Assembly (NCBI GenBank): GCA_904420065.1
Contig: CAJFTU010000009.1
Location: 1 to 64,000, forward strand
Source of the DNA: an uncultured Emergencia sp.
GTDB lineage: Bacteria > Bacillota > Clostridia > Peptostreptococcales > Anaerovoracaceae
Direction: 5' to 3'
DNA: 64,000 nt
Shown: positions 46,205 through 54,971 of the stretch, in pieces
Numbering within the stretch: position 1 is the stretch's first letter
Layout: every line of letters starts with the position of its first letter
Position numbers and translations under genes: made by a program
The notes under the pieces: model-generated
The model's input: only the letters and a program-made list of their open reading frames with translations
The model's database searches: none
Told to the model about the DNA's origin: nothing

Positions 46205-47642
46205 AAAGTTGACCAACGACGAATTCTACACCATACAGAAAGAGATCCTGACCCAGTGGCCTACTGGAGCTGATGTAGATTTTGATAATGCGGTGGAATT
46301 TCATAAAAGCCTTCCGGACAGAAAAAATTTCAGCAAAAAGCTCTCGAAGGCAAAAGAGGAAGGAAGAACGCTGATTCAGCCGAGAGCCGGAGTCGCTCTG
46401 GTGCAGGAGCACATCGACCTGCTGACTTATCTGCAGGACAAAGGCGGCGCCGATCTGCTTCCGACGACCATCGACAGCTATACCAGACAGAATCGGTATA
46501 AAGAGGCGGAAGTGGGCATTCAGGAGTCCGTTCGTGAGTGTAAATCCATGCTCAACGGTCTTCCGGTAGTAAACCACGGTGTCGATGCGTGCCGTTCGAT
46601 CATAAACGAGCTGGATACGCCGGTGCAGATCAGACACGGTACGCCGGATGCCCGTCTGCTGACGGAAATCAGCTATGCCGGCGGTTTTACCAGTTATGAA
46701 GGCGGCGGAATTTCCTACAACATTCCTTACGCGAAAAATGTCAGCCTGGAAAAGACCATCAAAGACTGGCAGTACGTAGACAGACTGACCGGTCTGTACG
46801 AGGAAGCAGGCGTGAGCATAAACAGAGAGCCTTATGGTCCGCTGACCGGTACATTGGTTCCGCCTTGTATTTCTCACGCTGTGGCTATCATCGAAAGTTT
46901 GCTGGCGGCAGAGCAGGGAGTAAAAAATATCACCGTAGGTTACGGACAGTGCGGCAATCTGGTGCAGGATGTTGCGGCAATTCGTTCCCTCGGCAATCTG
47001 ACAGAGGAATACCTGAAAAAATACGGCTACGAAGATGTTGAAGTGACGACAGTACTTCACCAGTGGATGGGCGGTTTCCCGCAGGATGAAGCCCAGGCCT
47101 TTTCCGTCATCTCATGGGGAAGCGCCATCGCAGCTCTTTCCAAGGCTACCAAAGTTATCGTAAAAACTCCGCACGAAGCTCTCGGCGTTCCGACCAAAGA
47201 GGCCAACGCTCAGGGACTGCGCTGCACGAAGCAGATTATCAACATGCTCTGTGACCAGCAGCTGTCCAATACGAGTCACGTCGTAAACGAGATGATGATC
47301 ATCTCTGCAGAGACCCGCTGCATTGTAGACAAGTGCTTCGAACTGGGAAACGGAGATCTGGCCGTAGGTACGGTAAGAGCTTTCCAGGCGGGTGTCATCG
47401 ACGTACCGTTTGCGCCAAGCAAACTCAACGCAGGTAAGATGCTGCCGGCCAGAGACAACGAGGGAGCGATACGTATTCTGAACGCAGCCAACGTTCCGCT
47501 GAGTCAGGAACTGATCGATTTCAACAAAGAAAAGATCGAAGAAAGAGCGCAGGCAGAAAGACGAGAGGCGTCTTTCCAGATGGTTATCGACGACGTGTAT
47601 TCCATCAGTAAGGGACGTCTGGTAGGAAGACCTTGGAAATAA
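46188..47642 (+). CDS. glmE: Glutamate mutase subunit E (catalytic)
   Basis: A 484-residue TIM-barrel subunit that binds glutamate and, with GlmS, performs the radical carbon-skeleton rearrangement. Segments such as [47 protein letters not shown] and [19 protein letters not shown] are conserved in the family. Length is normal. AAGGAGCTG site inside glmL. Confidence 0.96.
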   Translation: MELQNKKLTNDEFYTIQKEILTQWPTGADVDFDNAVEFHKSLPDRKNFSKKLSKAKEEGRTLIQPRAGVALVQEHIDLLTYLQDKGGADLLPTTIDSYTRQNRYKEAEVGIQESVRECKSMLNGLPVVNHGVDACRSIINELDTPVQIRHGTPDARLLTEISYAGGFTSYEGGGISYNIPYAKNVSLEKTIKDWQYVDRLTGLYEEAGVSINREPYGPLTGTLVPPCISHAVAIIESLLAAEQGVKNITVGYGQCGNLVQDVAAIRSLGNLTEEYLKKYGYEDVEVTTVLHQWMGGFPQDEAQAFSVISWGSAIAALSKATKVIVKTPHEALGVPTKEANAQGLRCTKQIINMLCDQQLSNTSHVVNEMMIISAETRCIVDKCFELGNGDLAVGTVRAFQAGVIDVPFAPSKLNAGKMLPARDNEGAIRILNAANVPLSQELIDFNKEKIEERAQAERREASFQMVIDDVYSISKGRLVGRPWK

Positions 47643-47688
47643 AGGACAGAGAAAGATATCAATTGATGCGAGATTGGAGGCGGACGAT

Positions 47689-48936
47689 TTGAAAATAGAG
47701 AAAGTAATATGTGCAGAAGGAAGAACCGGTTTCTTCTTCGACGACCAGAGGGCAATTAAACAGGGAGCCCGGGCTGACGGATCAGCTTACGTCGGCCAGC
47801 CGGTTACAGACGGTTTTTCCGCAGTCAGACAGGCAGGAGAATCTATTTCTGTAATGCTGATTCTGGAAGACGGCCAGATCGCTTACGGCGACTGCGCGGC
47901 GGTTCAGTACAGCGGTGCAGGCGGCAGAGACCCTCTGTTCTTAGCGGCCGATTTTATTCCGGTTATCGAGAAATACGTGGCGCCTGTTCTGGTGGGAAGA
48001 GAGCTGAACTCGTTCAGAGAACTGGCGGCAGATGTGGAAGCAGTAGAAGCGGACGGAAAACGTCTGCACACGGCGATCCGCTACGGCGTTACCCAGGCGG
48101 TTCTCGACGCGGTTGCAAAAGCCAACAAAATGCTGATGTGCGAAGTTATTGCAAAGGAATATCACCTCCAGCCGGAATACCGCCGTATTCCAATTTTTAC
48201 TCAGTCCGGCGACAACCGCTACGACAATTCCGACAAGATGATCATGAAAGGCGCAGATGTTCTGCCGCACGCTCTGATCAATAATGTGGAGACAAAGTTG
48301 GGAAAAGACGGACAACTGCTCATCGACTATGTAAAATGGCTGAGAGACAGGATTATCGCTCTGCGGCCGTCGGAGGAATACATGCCGGTTCTTCACATCG
48401 ACGTATACGGAACCATCGGCATGGCTTTCGGCGTCAACAATTATGAGAAGATGGCCGATTATATCGCCCTGCTGGAACAGGCGGCAAAGCCGTTTAAGCT
48501 GAGAATTGAAGGGCCGATGGATGCGGAAGAAAGAGAAGCGCAGATGATTGCGCTGAAAAATCTGACGGCGGAAATCGACCGGAGAGGAATCGGCGTGGAG
48601 CTGGTTGCTGACGAGTGGTGCAACACACTGGAGGATATCAAGTATTTCGCCGATAATAAGGCGGGACACATGGTGCAGATTAAAACGCCTGATCTGGGTG
48701 GAATCAACAACATCGCAGAGGCGGTTCTCTACTGCAAGGAAAAGGGTATCGGCGCTTACCAGGGGGGTACGTGCAACGAAACCGACCGTTCAGCACAGGT
48801 GTGCGTCAATATCGCTATGGCCGTTCAGCCGGATCAGATCCTGGCAAAACCGGGTATGGGCGTAGACGAAGGATATATGATTGTGTATAACGAAATGCAG
48901 AGAATACTGGCCTGCATGAAAGCGAAAAATGAATAA
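47689..48936 (+). CDS. mal: Methylaspartate ammonia-lyase
   Basis: A 415-residue enolase-superfamily enzyme that removes ammonia from 3-methylaspartate to give mesaconate. GFFFDDQRAIKQGA, the CAAVQYSGAGGRDPLF segment and the catalytic lysine K332 (VQIKTPDLGG) fit the characterised clostridial enzyme. I start it at TTG 47689, 8 bases after GGAGG, giving MKIEKVIC, which matches the family's N-terminus; an upstream TTG at 47674 overlaps the ribosome site. Its end overlaps citG by 8 bases. Confidence 0.95.
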   Translation: MKIEKVICAEGRTGFFFDDQRAIKQGARADGSAYVGQPVTDGFSAVRQAGESISVMLILEDGQIAYGDCAAVQYSGAGGRDPLFLAADFIPVIEKYVAPVLVGRELNSFRELAADVEAVEADGKRLHTAIRYGVTQAVLDAVAKANKMLMCEVIAKEYHLQPEYRRIPIFTQSGDNRYDNSDKMIMKGADVLPHALINNVETKLGKDGQLLIDYVKWLRDRIIALRPSEEYMPVLHIDVYGTIGMAFGVNNYEKMADYIALLEQAAKPFKLRIEGPMDAEEREAQMIALKNLTAEIDRRGIGVELVADEWCNTLEDIKYFADNKAGHMVQIKTPDLGGINNIAEAVLYCKEKGIGAYQGGTCNETDRSAQVCVNIAMAVQPDQILAKPGMGVDEGYMIVYNEMQRILACMKAKNE

Positions 48937-49816
48937 ACAGGCGGCGCAGGTAATTGGGGAAAAGGCGTATATGGCTCTCCGTATAGAGGCTTGGACTACG
49001 CCGAAACCAGGACTTGTGGACCGGGAAAACAGCGGGGCTCATCGGGATATGGACTACCCGCTGTTTTTGGCAAGCTGCGGCGCGCTAAGAGACTATTTTT
49101 CCGTCTGCGCCCGGATTGGCGGGGAAAGCGTACAGGATGAAGAATCCGGCTGCTTTTTTAGGCTGAGAAGAGCGGGACTTGAGGGTGAAAAAAAGATGTT
49201 CACCGTCACCGGCGGGGTAAATACCCATAAGGGTGCGGTTTTCTCCATAGGTATCTTGAGCTTCTGCATGGGACAGCTCTCTGCGGAAAAGGGCGGGATA
49301 CCGGCGACAAAGGATCGACACGTCTTTCTCGCAGAGCTGCGCCGGCGATGTGCGAAGACATCCGCCGCGCTGCTCACGACAGATACAGCCCTGCATACTC
49401 ACGGAAAACAAGTATATGAAGAAACAGGTACCGGAGGTATCCGTGCAGAAGCACTTTCAGGATTTGCCAGCGCATTTCTTATCGGATATCCCGCTCTCAG
49501 GGCTGCCCGAAGGGAAGGGTATCCGCTGAACGAGTCCATGGTGAAAGCTTTGCTCAGCCTGATGTGCAGCGTGCAGGACAGCAATATCGTTTACCGGGGA
49601 GGAGCAGAGGGACTGCGGTTTGTTCGCAGGGAGGCCGGATACATTTTGAAGACGGCAGATTTGCGGACAGAAGATGGATTGACGATGGTTAGAAATTTGG
49701 ACAGAGAGTGCATTCGGCAGAATCTAAGTCCCGGAGGATGCGCCGATCTGCTGGCATTTTCTTCCATGCTGTATCTTTTATTTGACGAAGAAGAAATAAA
49801 AAGAGAGGGAATGTGA
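48929..49816 (+). CDS. citG: Triphosphoribosyl-dephospho-CoA synthase CitG
   Basis: A 295-residue enzyme that builds the prosthetic-group precursor of citrate/citramalate lyase from dephospho-CoA and ATP. TPKPGLVDRENSGAHRDMDY near the N-terminus, GGVNTHKGAVFS and DSNIVYRGG are the family signature. It overlaps mal upstream and citD downstream, so all three are translationally linked. Confidence 0.93.
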   Translation: MNKQAAQVIGEKAYMALRIEAWTTPKPGLVDRENSGAHRDMDYPLFLASCGALRDYFSVCARIGGESVQDEESGCFFRLRRAGLEGEKKMFTVTGGVNTHKGAVFSIGILSFCMGQLSAEKGGIPATKDRHVFLAELRRRCAKTSAALLTTDTALHTHGKQVYEETGTGGIRAEALSGFASAFLIGYPALRAARREGYPLNESMVKALLSLMCSVQDSNIVYRGGAEGLRFVRREAGYILKTADLRTEDGLTMVRNLDRECIRQNLSPGGCADLLAFSSMLYLLFDEEEIKREGM

Positions 49817-50091
49817 TGATGAAAGAAAAAGGATGGGCCGGAACTTTAGAGTCCAGCGATATCTATGTAGAGTTGGAACCGCTGCCTGCAGGCAGCGGAA
49901 TCGTGCTCAGCGTATCTTCTATAGTGTACGATCAGTTCGGCGAAGAAATTGAAGCGGTGATCAGAGAAACGCTGACAGAACTGGGTGAGACCGACGTGAA
50001 GGTGACCGCCAACGACAGAGGCGCGGTGGACTGCACTATTCGCGCCAGAGTGGAGACTGCCGTTCTCCGTGGGAAAGGAGGCGATCGATAA
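49816..50091 (+). CDS. citD: Citrate/citramalate lyase acyl carrier protein (gamma subunit)
   Basis: A 91-residue acyl carrier that bears the phosphoribosyl-dephospho-CoA arm on the Ser of AGTLESSDIYV (here GTLESSD). The C-terminal NDRGAVDCTIRARVETA is typical. Two consecutive ATGs (49816, 49819) lie behind GAGAGGGA; either may start it. Its stop overlaps the citE start by one base. Confidence 0.93.
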   Translation: MMKEKGWAGTLESSDIYVELEPLPAGSGIVLSVSSIVYDQFGEEIEAVIRETLTELGETDVKVTANDRGAVDCTIRARVETAVLRGKGGDR

Positions 50092-50957
50092 TGAGAAGAA
50101 GTATGCTTTTCCTTCCGGGAAACAGCCCGAACATTTTACTCAACGCTGATTTTCTCGGCTCTGACAGCATAATCCTCGATCTGGAGGACGCTGTTTCGCC
50201 TGCAGAAAAGGATTCGGCCAGAATTTTGGTTAGAAACGCCATTAGAACGCTGAATTATACCCGCGAAGTAATCGTCAGAATCAATCCGACAGACAGTCCA
50301 TACCATCAGGATGATCTGAAGCAGATCGTTGCGGTAAAGCCGGATATGATCATGCCGACAAAGGTCAGCTGCGGCGATGATGTCAAAAGTGTTGCCGATT
50401 GTCTCAGCAAGCTGGAGAAGGAGAACGGAATAGAAGAAGGCTCGATCAAACTGATTCCTCTGATCGAGACAGCTCTCGGCGTGGAAAACGCTTTTGAAAT
50501 CGCTTCCGCGGACAGCCGGGTTCAGGCTATATTCCTCGGCGGCGAGGATTTGACTGCCGATCTCCACTGCAAGAGAACAAAGGAAGGCCGGGAAATCTTC
50601 TACGCTCGCTCCCGCATGGTCAACGCGGCCAGAGCCGCAGGCGTCGATGTATACGATACACCTTGGACAGACGTGGAGGATTTTGAAGGACTGGTTCGCG
50701 ATGCGGAGTTTGCCAAGAGTCTGGGCTTTTCGGGAAAATCGTCCATAAATCCGCGACAGATTCCGTTTATCAACGAAGTCTTCAGTCCGACAGCGGATGA
50801 GATACAGTACGCTAAAGATGTGTTTGAGACGATCGAGAAAGCGAAGGCGGAAGGGAAGGGCGTTGTTGCTCTCCGCGGCAAAATGATTGACGCGCCGATC
50901 GTTGCAAGAGCCAAGCAGGTTCTGGAGGCGGCTGAGGCGATCAAAGGAGGAAGATAG
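50091..50957 (+). CDS. citE: Citrate/citramalate lyase beta subunit
   Basis: A 288-residue HpcH/HpaI-type lyase subunit that cleaves the acyl-carrier thioester of citrate or citramalate. Motifs: RRSMLFLPGNSPNILLNAD, IILDLEDAV with the metal-binding acidic residues, and IFLGGEDLTADL. GAGGCGAT ribosome site. In this context the product would be pyruvate from citramalyl-ACP. Confidence 0.95.
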   Translation: MRRSMLFLPGNSPNILLNADFLGSDSIILDLEDAVSPAEKDSARILVRNAIRTLNYTREVIVRINPTDSPYHQDDLKQIVAVKPDMIMPTKVSCGDDVKSVADCLSKLEKENGIEEGSIKLIPLIETALGVENAFEIASADSRVQAIFLGGEDLTADLHCKRTKEGREIFYARSRMVNAARAAGVDVYDTPWTDVEDFEGLVRDAEFAKSLGFSGKSSINPRQIPFINEVFSPTADEIQYAKDVFETIEKAKAEGKGVVALRGKMIDAPIVARAKQVLEAAEAIKGGR

Positions 50958-50958
50958 G

Positions 50959-52371
50959 ATGAAGAGTAAACTGGTAAAAGATATAAAAGAAGCGATCCGC
51001 CTTTCCGGTCTGAAAGACGGCATGACGGTATCCTTCCATCATCATCTGCGCAACGGAGATATGGTTGCGGTTATGGTCATGGAAGCCGTCCGCGAAATGG
51101 GCATTCGGGATCTTACGGTCAACATCAGTTCTATATTCGATACCCATGAGCCTTTTATCGAATACATAGAAGAAGGGGTGATAACGGGAATCGAAACCGA
51201 CTATATCGGAGGATCCGTAGGACGGGCCATCAGCGAGGGAATTTTGAAAAAGCCGGTTATCTTCCGAACTCACGGCGGCCGTCCCAGCGACATCATAAAC
51301 GGTAAATCACCTATCGACGTGGCCTTTATTGCGGCGCCTACTTCGGATCCTATGGGAAACTGCACGGGAAAACTGGGGAAATCGGCCTGCGGTTCTCTCG
51401 GATACGCTTTTGCCGACGCGATGTATGCCTCGACTTCCGTGGTTATAACCGACAACCTGGTGGATTACCCGCTTACCGATTACTCTATTGCGGAAAATTA
51501 TATCGACTATGTGGTGTGCGTAGATAAAATCGGAGAGCCGTCCGGTATCGTATCCGGAACGACAAAAATCACAAGAGATCCGGTAGGACTGGTTATCGCC
51601 GATTATGCGGCGAGAGCCATCGAAGCTTCCGGCCTTCTCCGGGACGGCTTTTCCTTCCAGACCGGAGCCGGAGGAGCCTCTCTCGCTGCCGCCAAATACC
51701 TGCAGGACATCATGCTGAAGAAGAATATACGGGGCAGCTATGGACTGGGGGGAATTACCGGCTACATGGTGGATATGCTGAACAACGGCTGTTTTGAAGC
51801 GCTCTACGACGTACAGTGTTTCGACCTCTCTGCGGTAGAGTCCATCAGAACCAATCCGAAACACATGGAGATTACGGCGGCGCACTATGCCAGTCCTACA
51901 GCCAAAAGCAGCGCGGTTGATCATCTCGACGTCGTGATCTTAGGTGCTACGGAGATTGACACTCAGTTCAATGTAAACGTGCACACAGATTCCAACGGTT
52001 ATATTATGGGAGGAAGCGGCGGTCACAGCGATACGGCTGCCGGCGCCAAGATGGCCATGATCGTTGCGCCGCTGTCCAGGGCCAGACTTCCCATTGTCGT
52101 AGACCATGTGCTGTGTAAATCCACACCGGGAAATACCGTGGACGTACTGGTGACCCAGCGGGGGATCGCTGTAAATCCTCTGCGCCAGGATCTGAAGGAG
52201 CGCTTTACGGAAGCAGGCCTGCCTGTAGTCGAGATTGAAAAGCTGCGGGATGATGCCGAGAAACTCAACGGAAAGGCGAAAAAGCCTGTATTAGGCGACA
52301 GAGAAGTGGCAAAAGTCATCTACAGAGACGGAACACTGCTTGACACGATTTACAATGTACCGGTAAAATAA
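50959..52371 (+). CDS. citF: Citrate/citramalate lyase alpha subunit (CoA-transferase type)
   Basis: A 470-residue subunit that swaps acetyl for the substrate on the acyl carrier. DGMTVSFHHHLRNGD, THGGRPSDIINGKSPIDVAF and SGGHSDTAAGAKM are conserved CitF segments. It lacks roughly 40 N-terminal residues found in the E. coli protein. ATG 50959 follows AAAGGAGGAAGATAGG, one base after the citE stop. Confidence 0.95.
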   Translation: MKSKLVKDIKEAIRLSGLKDGMTVSFHHHLRNGDMVAVMVMEAVREMGIRDLTVNISSIFDTHEPFIEYIEEGVITGIETDYIGGSVGRAISEGILKKPVIFRTHGGRPSDIINGKSPIDVAFIAAPTSDPMGNCTGKLGKSACGSLGYAFADAMYASTSVVITDNLVDYPLTDYSIAENYIDYVVCVDKIGEPSGIVSGTTKITRDPVGLVIADYAARAIEASGLLRDGFSFQTGAGGASLAAAKYLQDIMLKKNIRGSYGLGGITGYMVDMLNNGCFEALYDVQCFDLSAVESIRTNPKHMEITAAHYASPTAKSSAVDHLDVVILGATEIDTQFNVNVHTDSNGYIMGGSGGHSDTAAGAKMAMIVAPLSRARLPIVVDHVLCKSTPGNTVDVLVTQRGIAVNPLRQDLKERFTEAGLPVVEIEKLRDDAEKLNGKAKKPVLGDREVAKVIYRDGTLLDTIYNVPVK

Positions 52372-52375
52372 ACTC

Positions 52376-53479
52376 ATGTTTTATATTGAAGAGATCAAAA
52401 TAGACCAGGCCGCAGCCCTCTTAGAGACCTGCGGTCTCACTTTGCCCTGCGGAGTGGATTATACGGCGGGGGTTTTTAACCGCGGGGGACAGCTTTTGGC
52501 CACCGGCAGCCTGAACGGCGATATGATTCAGGGAATGGCCGTATCTCCCGATTTTCAGGGAGAAGATTTGTCTGCAAGAATTTTGACCCATCTGATCGGA
52601 TACGCCAGGGAAAGGGGTATAAGGAGCCTATATTTGTTTACCAAGGCAGAAAAAGCGTCTCAGTTTACAGGACTGGGATTTCGTCTCGTGGTCAAAGCAA
52701 GACCTTATGCGGCGCTGCTGGAGTGGGGCGAAGAAGGGGTAGAACAGTACATGGACAATCTGTCCCGGATCAGCGGCGGCGAAAGCGGCGGTACTTCATC
52801 CAAAGAAGGAACAGGCGCTCTGGTTATGAACTGCAACCCTTTTACCATAGGGCATCGGAAGCTGATCGAATTTGCGGCAGAAAAAAAGCGGCGGGTTTTC
52901 ATCCTATGTGTGGAGGAAGATATTTCTCTCTTTGCCTTTGCGGACCGGCTGGAAATGCTGAAAAGAGGTACTGCGGATCTGGAAAACGTGACTGTTATTC
53001 CCGGCGGAAGATACGTGGTTTCAACACTGACCTTTCCCAGCTACTTTACAAAAGAGGAGAAGATTGCCGATGCGCACGCGGCTGTAGACGCCGAGCTCTT
53101 TGCCAAATGTGTGGCTCCGCCTCTGCGTGTCGATGAACGCTTTCTGGGGACGGAGCCTCTGTCGCCCGTAACCCGGGTGTACAATGAAACGCTGAAAGTC
53201 CGCCTTCCGAAAAAGGGCATTGCCGTCACGGAAATTCCTCGATTCACTGCCGGAAGTCAGCCCATCAGCGCGTCACGAGTCAGAGGAATTCTCAAGAAAA
53301 TATGGGAAGAAAAAGGAACGCTGTCCGATCTGCAATTTTGCCCGGAAGCGGCTCAGATAGGAGAGCTTCTTCCGGATACGACCATGAAGTGTCTAAAAAA
53401 TCCGGAGCTGCTGAACCGACTGGATCTGGCGTTTAACCGAAGAGAGAGGGAGGATGCGTCAAATGGAAAGAAGCAGTGA
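52376..53479 (+). CDS. citC: [Citrate (pro-3S)-lyase] ligase-type acetylating enzyme
   Basis: A 367-residue enzyme activating the lyase by acetylating its acyl carrier arm with acetate and ATP. A GNAT-like N-terminal domain (about 1-125, AVSPDFQGEDLSARILTHL) is joined to a nucleotidyltransferase domain starting MNCNPFTIGHRKLIE. No strong ribosome site; its ATG lies 4 bases past the citF stop, so translation is probably coupled. Confidence 0.93.
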   Translation: MFYIEEIKIDQAAALLETCGLTLPCGVDYTAGVFNRGGQLLATGSLNGDMIQGMAVSPDFQGEDLSARILTHLIGYARERGIRSLYLFTKAEKASQFTGLGFRLVVKARPYAALLEWGEEGVEQYMDNLSRISGGESGGTSSKEGTGALVMNCNPFTIGHRKLIEFAAEKKRRVFILCVEEDISLFAFADRLEMLKRGTADLENVTVIPGGRYVVSTLTFPSYFTKEEKIADAHAAVDAELFAKCVAPPLRVDERFLGTEPLSPVTRVYNETLKVRLPKKGIAVTEIPRFTAGSQPISASRVRGILKKIWEEKGTLSDLQFCPEAAQIGELLPDTTMKCLKNPELLNRLDLAFNRREREDASNGKKQ

Positions 53480-53999
53480 CGAGCGCCGGATAACCCTGTC
53501 AGAATTGCTGGATTCCAGGGAAAAAAGAGCGATGCATCAACAAGAGCTGCTGAAAAGGGACAACAGTCTGTTGGTATCCGTAACGCTGAATATTCCCGGT
53601 CCGGTGAAAGACAGGCCGATTTATCGTAAAGTTGTGGATATCGCGTTGGAGCGGCTGATCAGCAGTCTGCCGGAAGGTTCCGTACTTTGCGAAGAACAAA
53701 TGTTTCTTCCCACCGGTCCGGAAGGATACGTTTTGGTTTCTCAAAAGTTTCTGTCATCTGAAGCGTTAAAACGTATAACGGTAAAACTTGAGGAAGCTGA
53801 CGATCTCGGACGGCTCTTTGATATGGACGTATTGAACAAAGACGGCGGAGTCTGCAGAGCCGACCTGGGCCGTTCGGGAAGAAAATGTCTGATCTGCGGA
53901 GATAATGCCAAGATATGTGCCAGAAGTCAGAAGCACTCTGTAGAGGAACTGATCGACAGAATCGATCAGATAATAAGGGCTGCTGGAATAGAGGAGTGA
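53463..53999 (+). CDS. citX: Apo-citrate/citramalate lyase phosphoribosyl-dephospho-CoA transferase
   Basis: A 178-residue CitX that loads the prosthetic group onto CitD. GRLFDMDVLNKDGG and RKCLICGDNAKICARSQKHS are the family's C-terminal signature. ATG 53463 is taken: GAGGGAGG lies 9 bases upstream, whereas the ATG at 53454 touches it. Overlaps citC by 17 bases. Last gene of the operon. Confidence 0.92.
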   Translation: MERSSDERRITLSELLDSREKRAMHQQELLKRDNSLLVSVTLNIPGPVKDRPIYRKVVDIALERLISSLPEGSVLCEEQMFLPTGPEGYVLVSQKFLSSEALKRITVKLEEADDLGRLFDMDVLNKDGGVCRADLGRSGRKCLICGDNAKICARSQKHSVEELIDRIDQIIRAAGIEE

Positions 54000-54020
54000 A
54001 ATCAGTTCATGGATAGAGAT

Positions 54021-54058
54021 ATAACTATTCCTAAAATCATAATTTTGGGAATAGTTAT
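54021..54058. other. Long perfect hairpin after citX
   Basis: A 17-base stem (ATAACTATTCC then TAAAAT on the left arm; one T-G pair) closes on a CATA loop. No T-run follows it on the plus strand, so it may protect the 3' end of the operon mRNA. Confidence 0.6.
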
Positions 54059-54146
54059 GAAAGGATGATCCCGAGACGGCCTTTTCACAGGTCTGATGCG
54101 GGAGTTTTGCTCCTAATATGATCGTAAGGTTTTACTTATATAAAAA

Positions 54147-54190
54147 ATAAAACAGCAGCAACCTATCTCTTCGGTATGCTGCTGTTTTAT
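54147..54190. terminator. Bidirectional terminator between the cit operon and yneA
   Basis: ATAAAACAGCAGCA (54147-54160) pairs perfectly with TGCTGCTGTTTTAT (54177-54190). On the minus strand a T-rich run follows, so it ends leftward transcripts from the yneA-like gene as well as rightward ones. The rest of 54191-54492 shows no supported gene. Confidence 0.8.
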
Positions 54191-54492
54191 TTCCGAGCAG
54201 TTAAATTGGATACCTCAACTCCTGCGCCCCAAATACAGAAGTTATGTGGAGGCTTTTAGTGACGTCTATCTGCTCATGCAAATAAGTTTATGGCAACCGA
54301 CTTTAACGGTCGGCGTACCGCTTAAATAAAATATGATAAAAAGCTGTAAAAAATGAGGCTCTATTTTGCGTTTTAAGCGATTTTACGGAGTTTAAAGGGT
54401 TATTGTATGTATTGTATGGGATACTCAAAATCGCTGAAACGCTGGCAGTGACTATTTTTAACGGATTCTTTACAGCTTTTTATTTCGATAAT

Positions 54493-54795
54493 CTACTGAT
54501 ATACGGGAACGATGATCCGCTGTCCGGCTGTCAGCTGCTCAGCGGATATTCCATTAATTTCGCAGATATCCCAGATGACGCTGCGGATGTCTCGATCGGC
54601 CGGTCCGTATTCTGCAGCGATATCCCAAAGCGTATCGCCGTACTGAACTTGAACTTGGTAATACTGATCCAGGGATGAACTGCTGACTGTATTTAAACCA
54701 GATATGGTTCCAATAAGCGTAAAGAGACAGAGAAGCAAGACTGTTGCAAATAAGGTAAATCTAAATTTGGATGTAATTCTATATTTCTTTCTCAT
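54493..54795 (-). CDS. yneA: YneA-like LysM cell-division inhibitor, SOS-controlled
   Basis: A 100-residue protein: basic N-terminus, one membrane helix (12-31), and a LysM domain (about 45-98, YYQVQVQYGDTLWDIAAEYG, GQRIIVPV). Size and order match YneA, the Bacillus protein that delays septation after DNA damage. The first ATG with correct spacing to GGAAGGTGA is at 54795; a GTG 9 bases earlier overlaps that site. Three LexA-type boxes around its promoter support the assignment. In Bacillus it is divergent from lexA; here it stands downstream of a VTT-protein gene. Confidence 0.8.
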   Translation of the reverse strand: MRKKYRITSKFRFTLFATVLLLCLFTLIGTISGLNTVSSSSLDQYYQVQVQYGDTLWDIAAEYGPADRDIRSVIWDICEINGISAEQLTAGQRIIVPVYQ

Positions 54796-54813
54796 TTCTC
54801 TCACCTTCCCGAT

Positions 54814-54885
54814 AAAACATTTGTTCTTTTCTTTATAATAGCAGAATGTGCGTTCTTTGTCAAATGAAAATTAAACATATGTTCT
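54814..54885 (-). promoter_or_regulatory. yneA promoter with three LexA-type operators
   Basis: On the minus strand: TTGACA (54858-54863), 17 bases, TATTAT (54835-54840). Boxes of form GAAC-N4-GTTY lie upstream of the -35 (54872-54885, 12 of 14 consensus positions), between -35 and -10 (54843-54856, 11 of 14) and after the -10 (54814-54827, 12 of 14). Confidence 0.8.
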
Positions 54886-54929
54886 TTCGTCTGAAAGATA
54901 AATTCCCCTTCCCTTTTTTCCACGTTAAA

Positions 54930-54956
54930 AGTGGACAGCAAAACATGCTGTCCACT
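54930..54956 (-). terminator. Terminator of the VTT-protein gene
   Basis: AGTGGACAGCA and TGCTGTCCACT form an 11-base stem with a 5-base loop; on the minus strand TTTT follows. Confidence 0.85.
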
Positions 54957-54971
54957 CCGTTTGTTTACTAT

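Noticed and set aside
48929..53999. Citrate fermentation operon
   Set aside because: The subunits fit, but no citrate transporter, oxaloacetate decarboxylase or CitAB is adjacent, and the genes are fused by overlaps to methylaspartate lyase; citramalate cleavage fits better.
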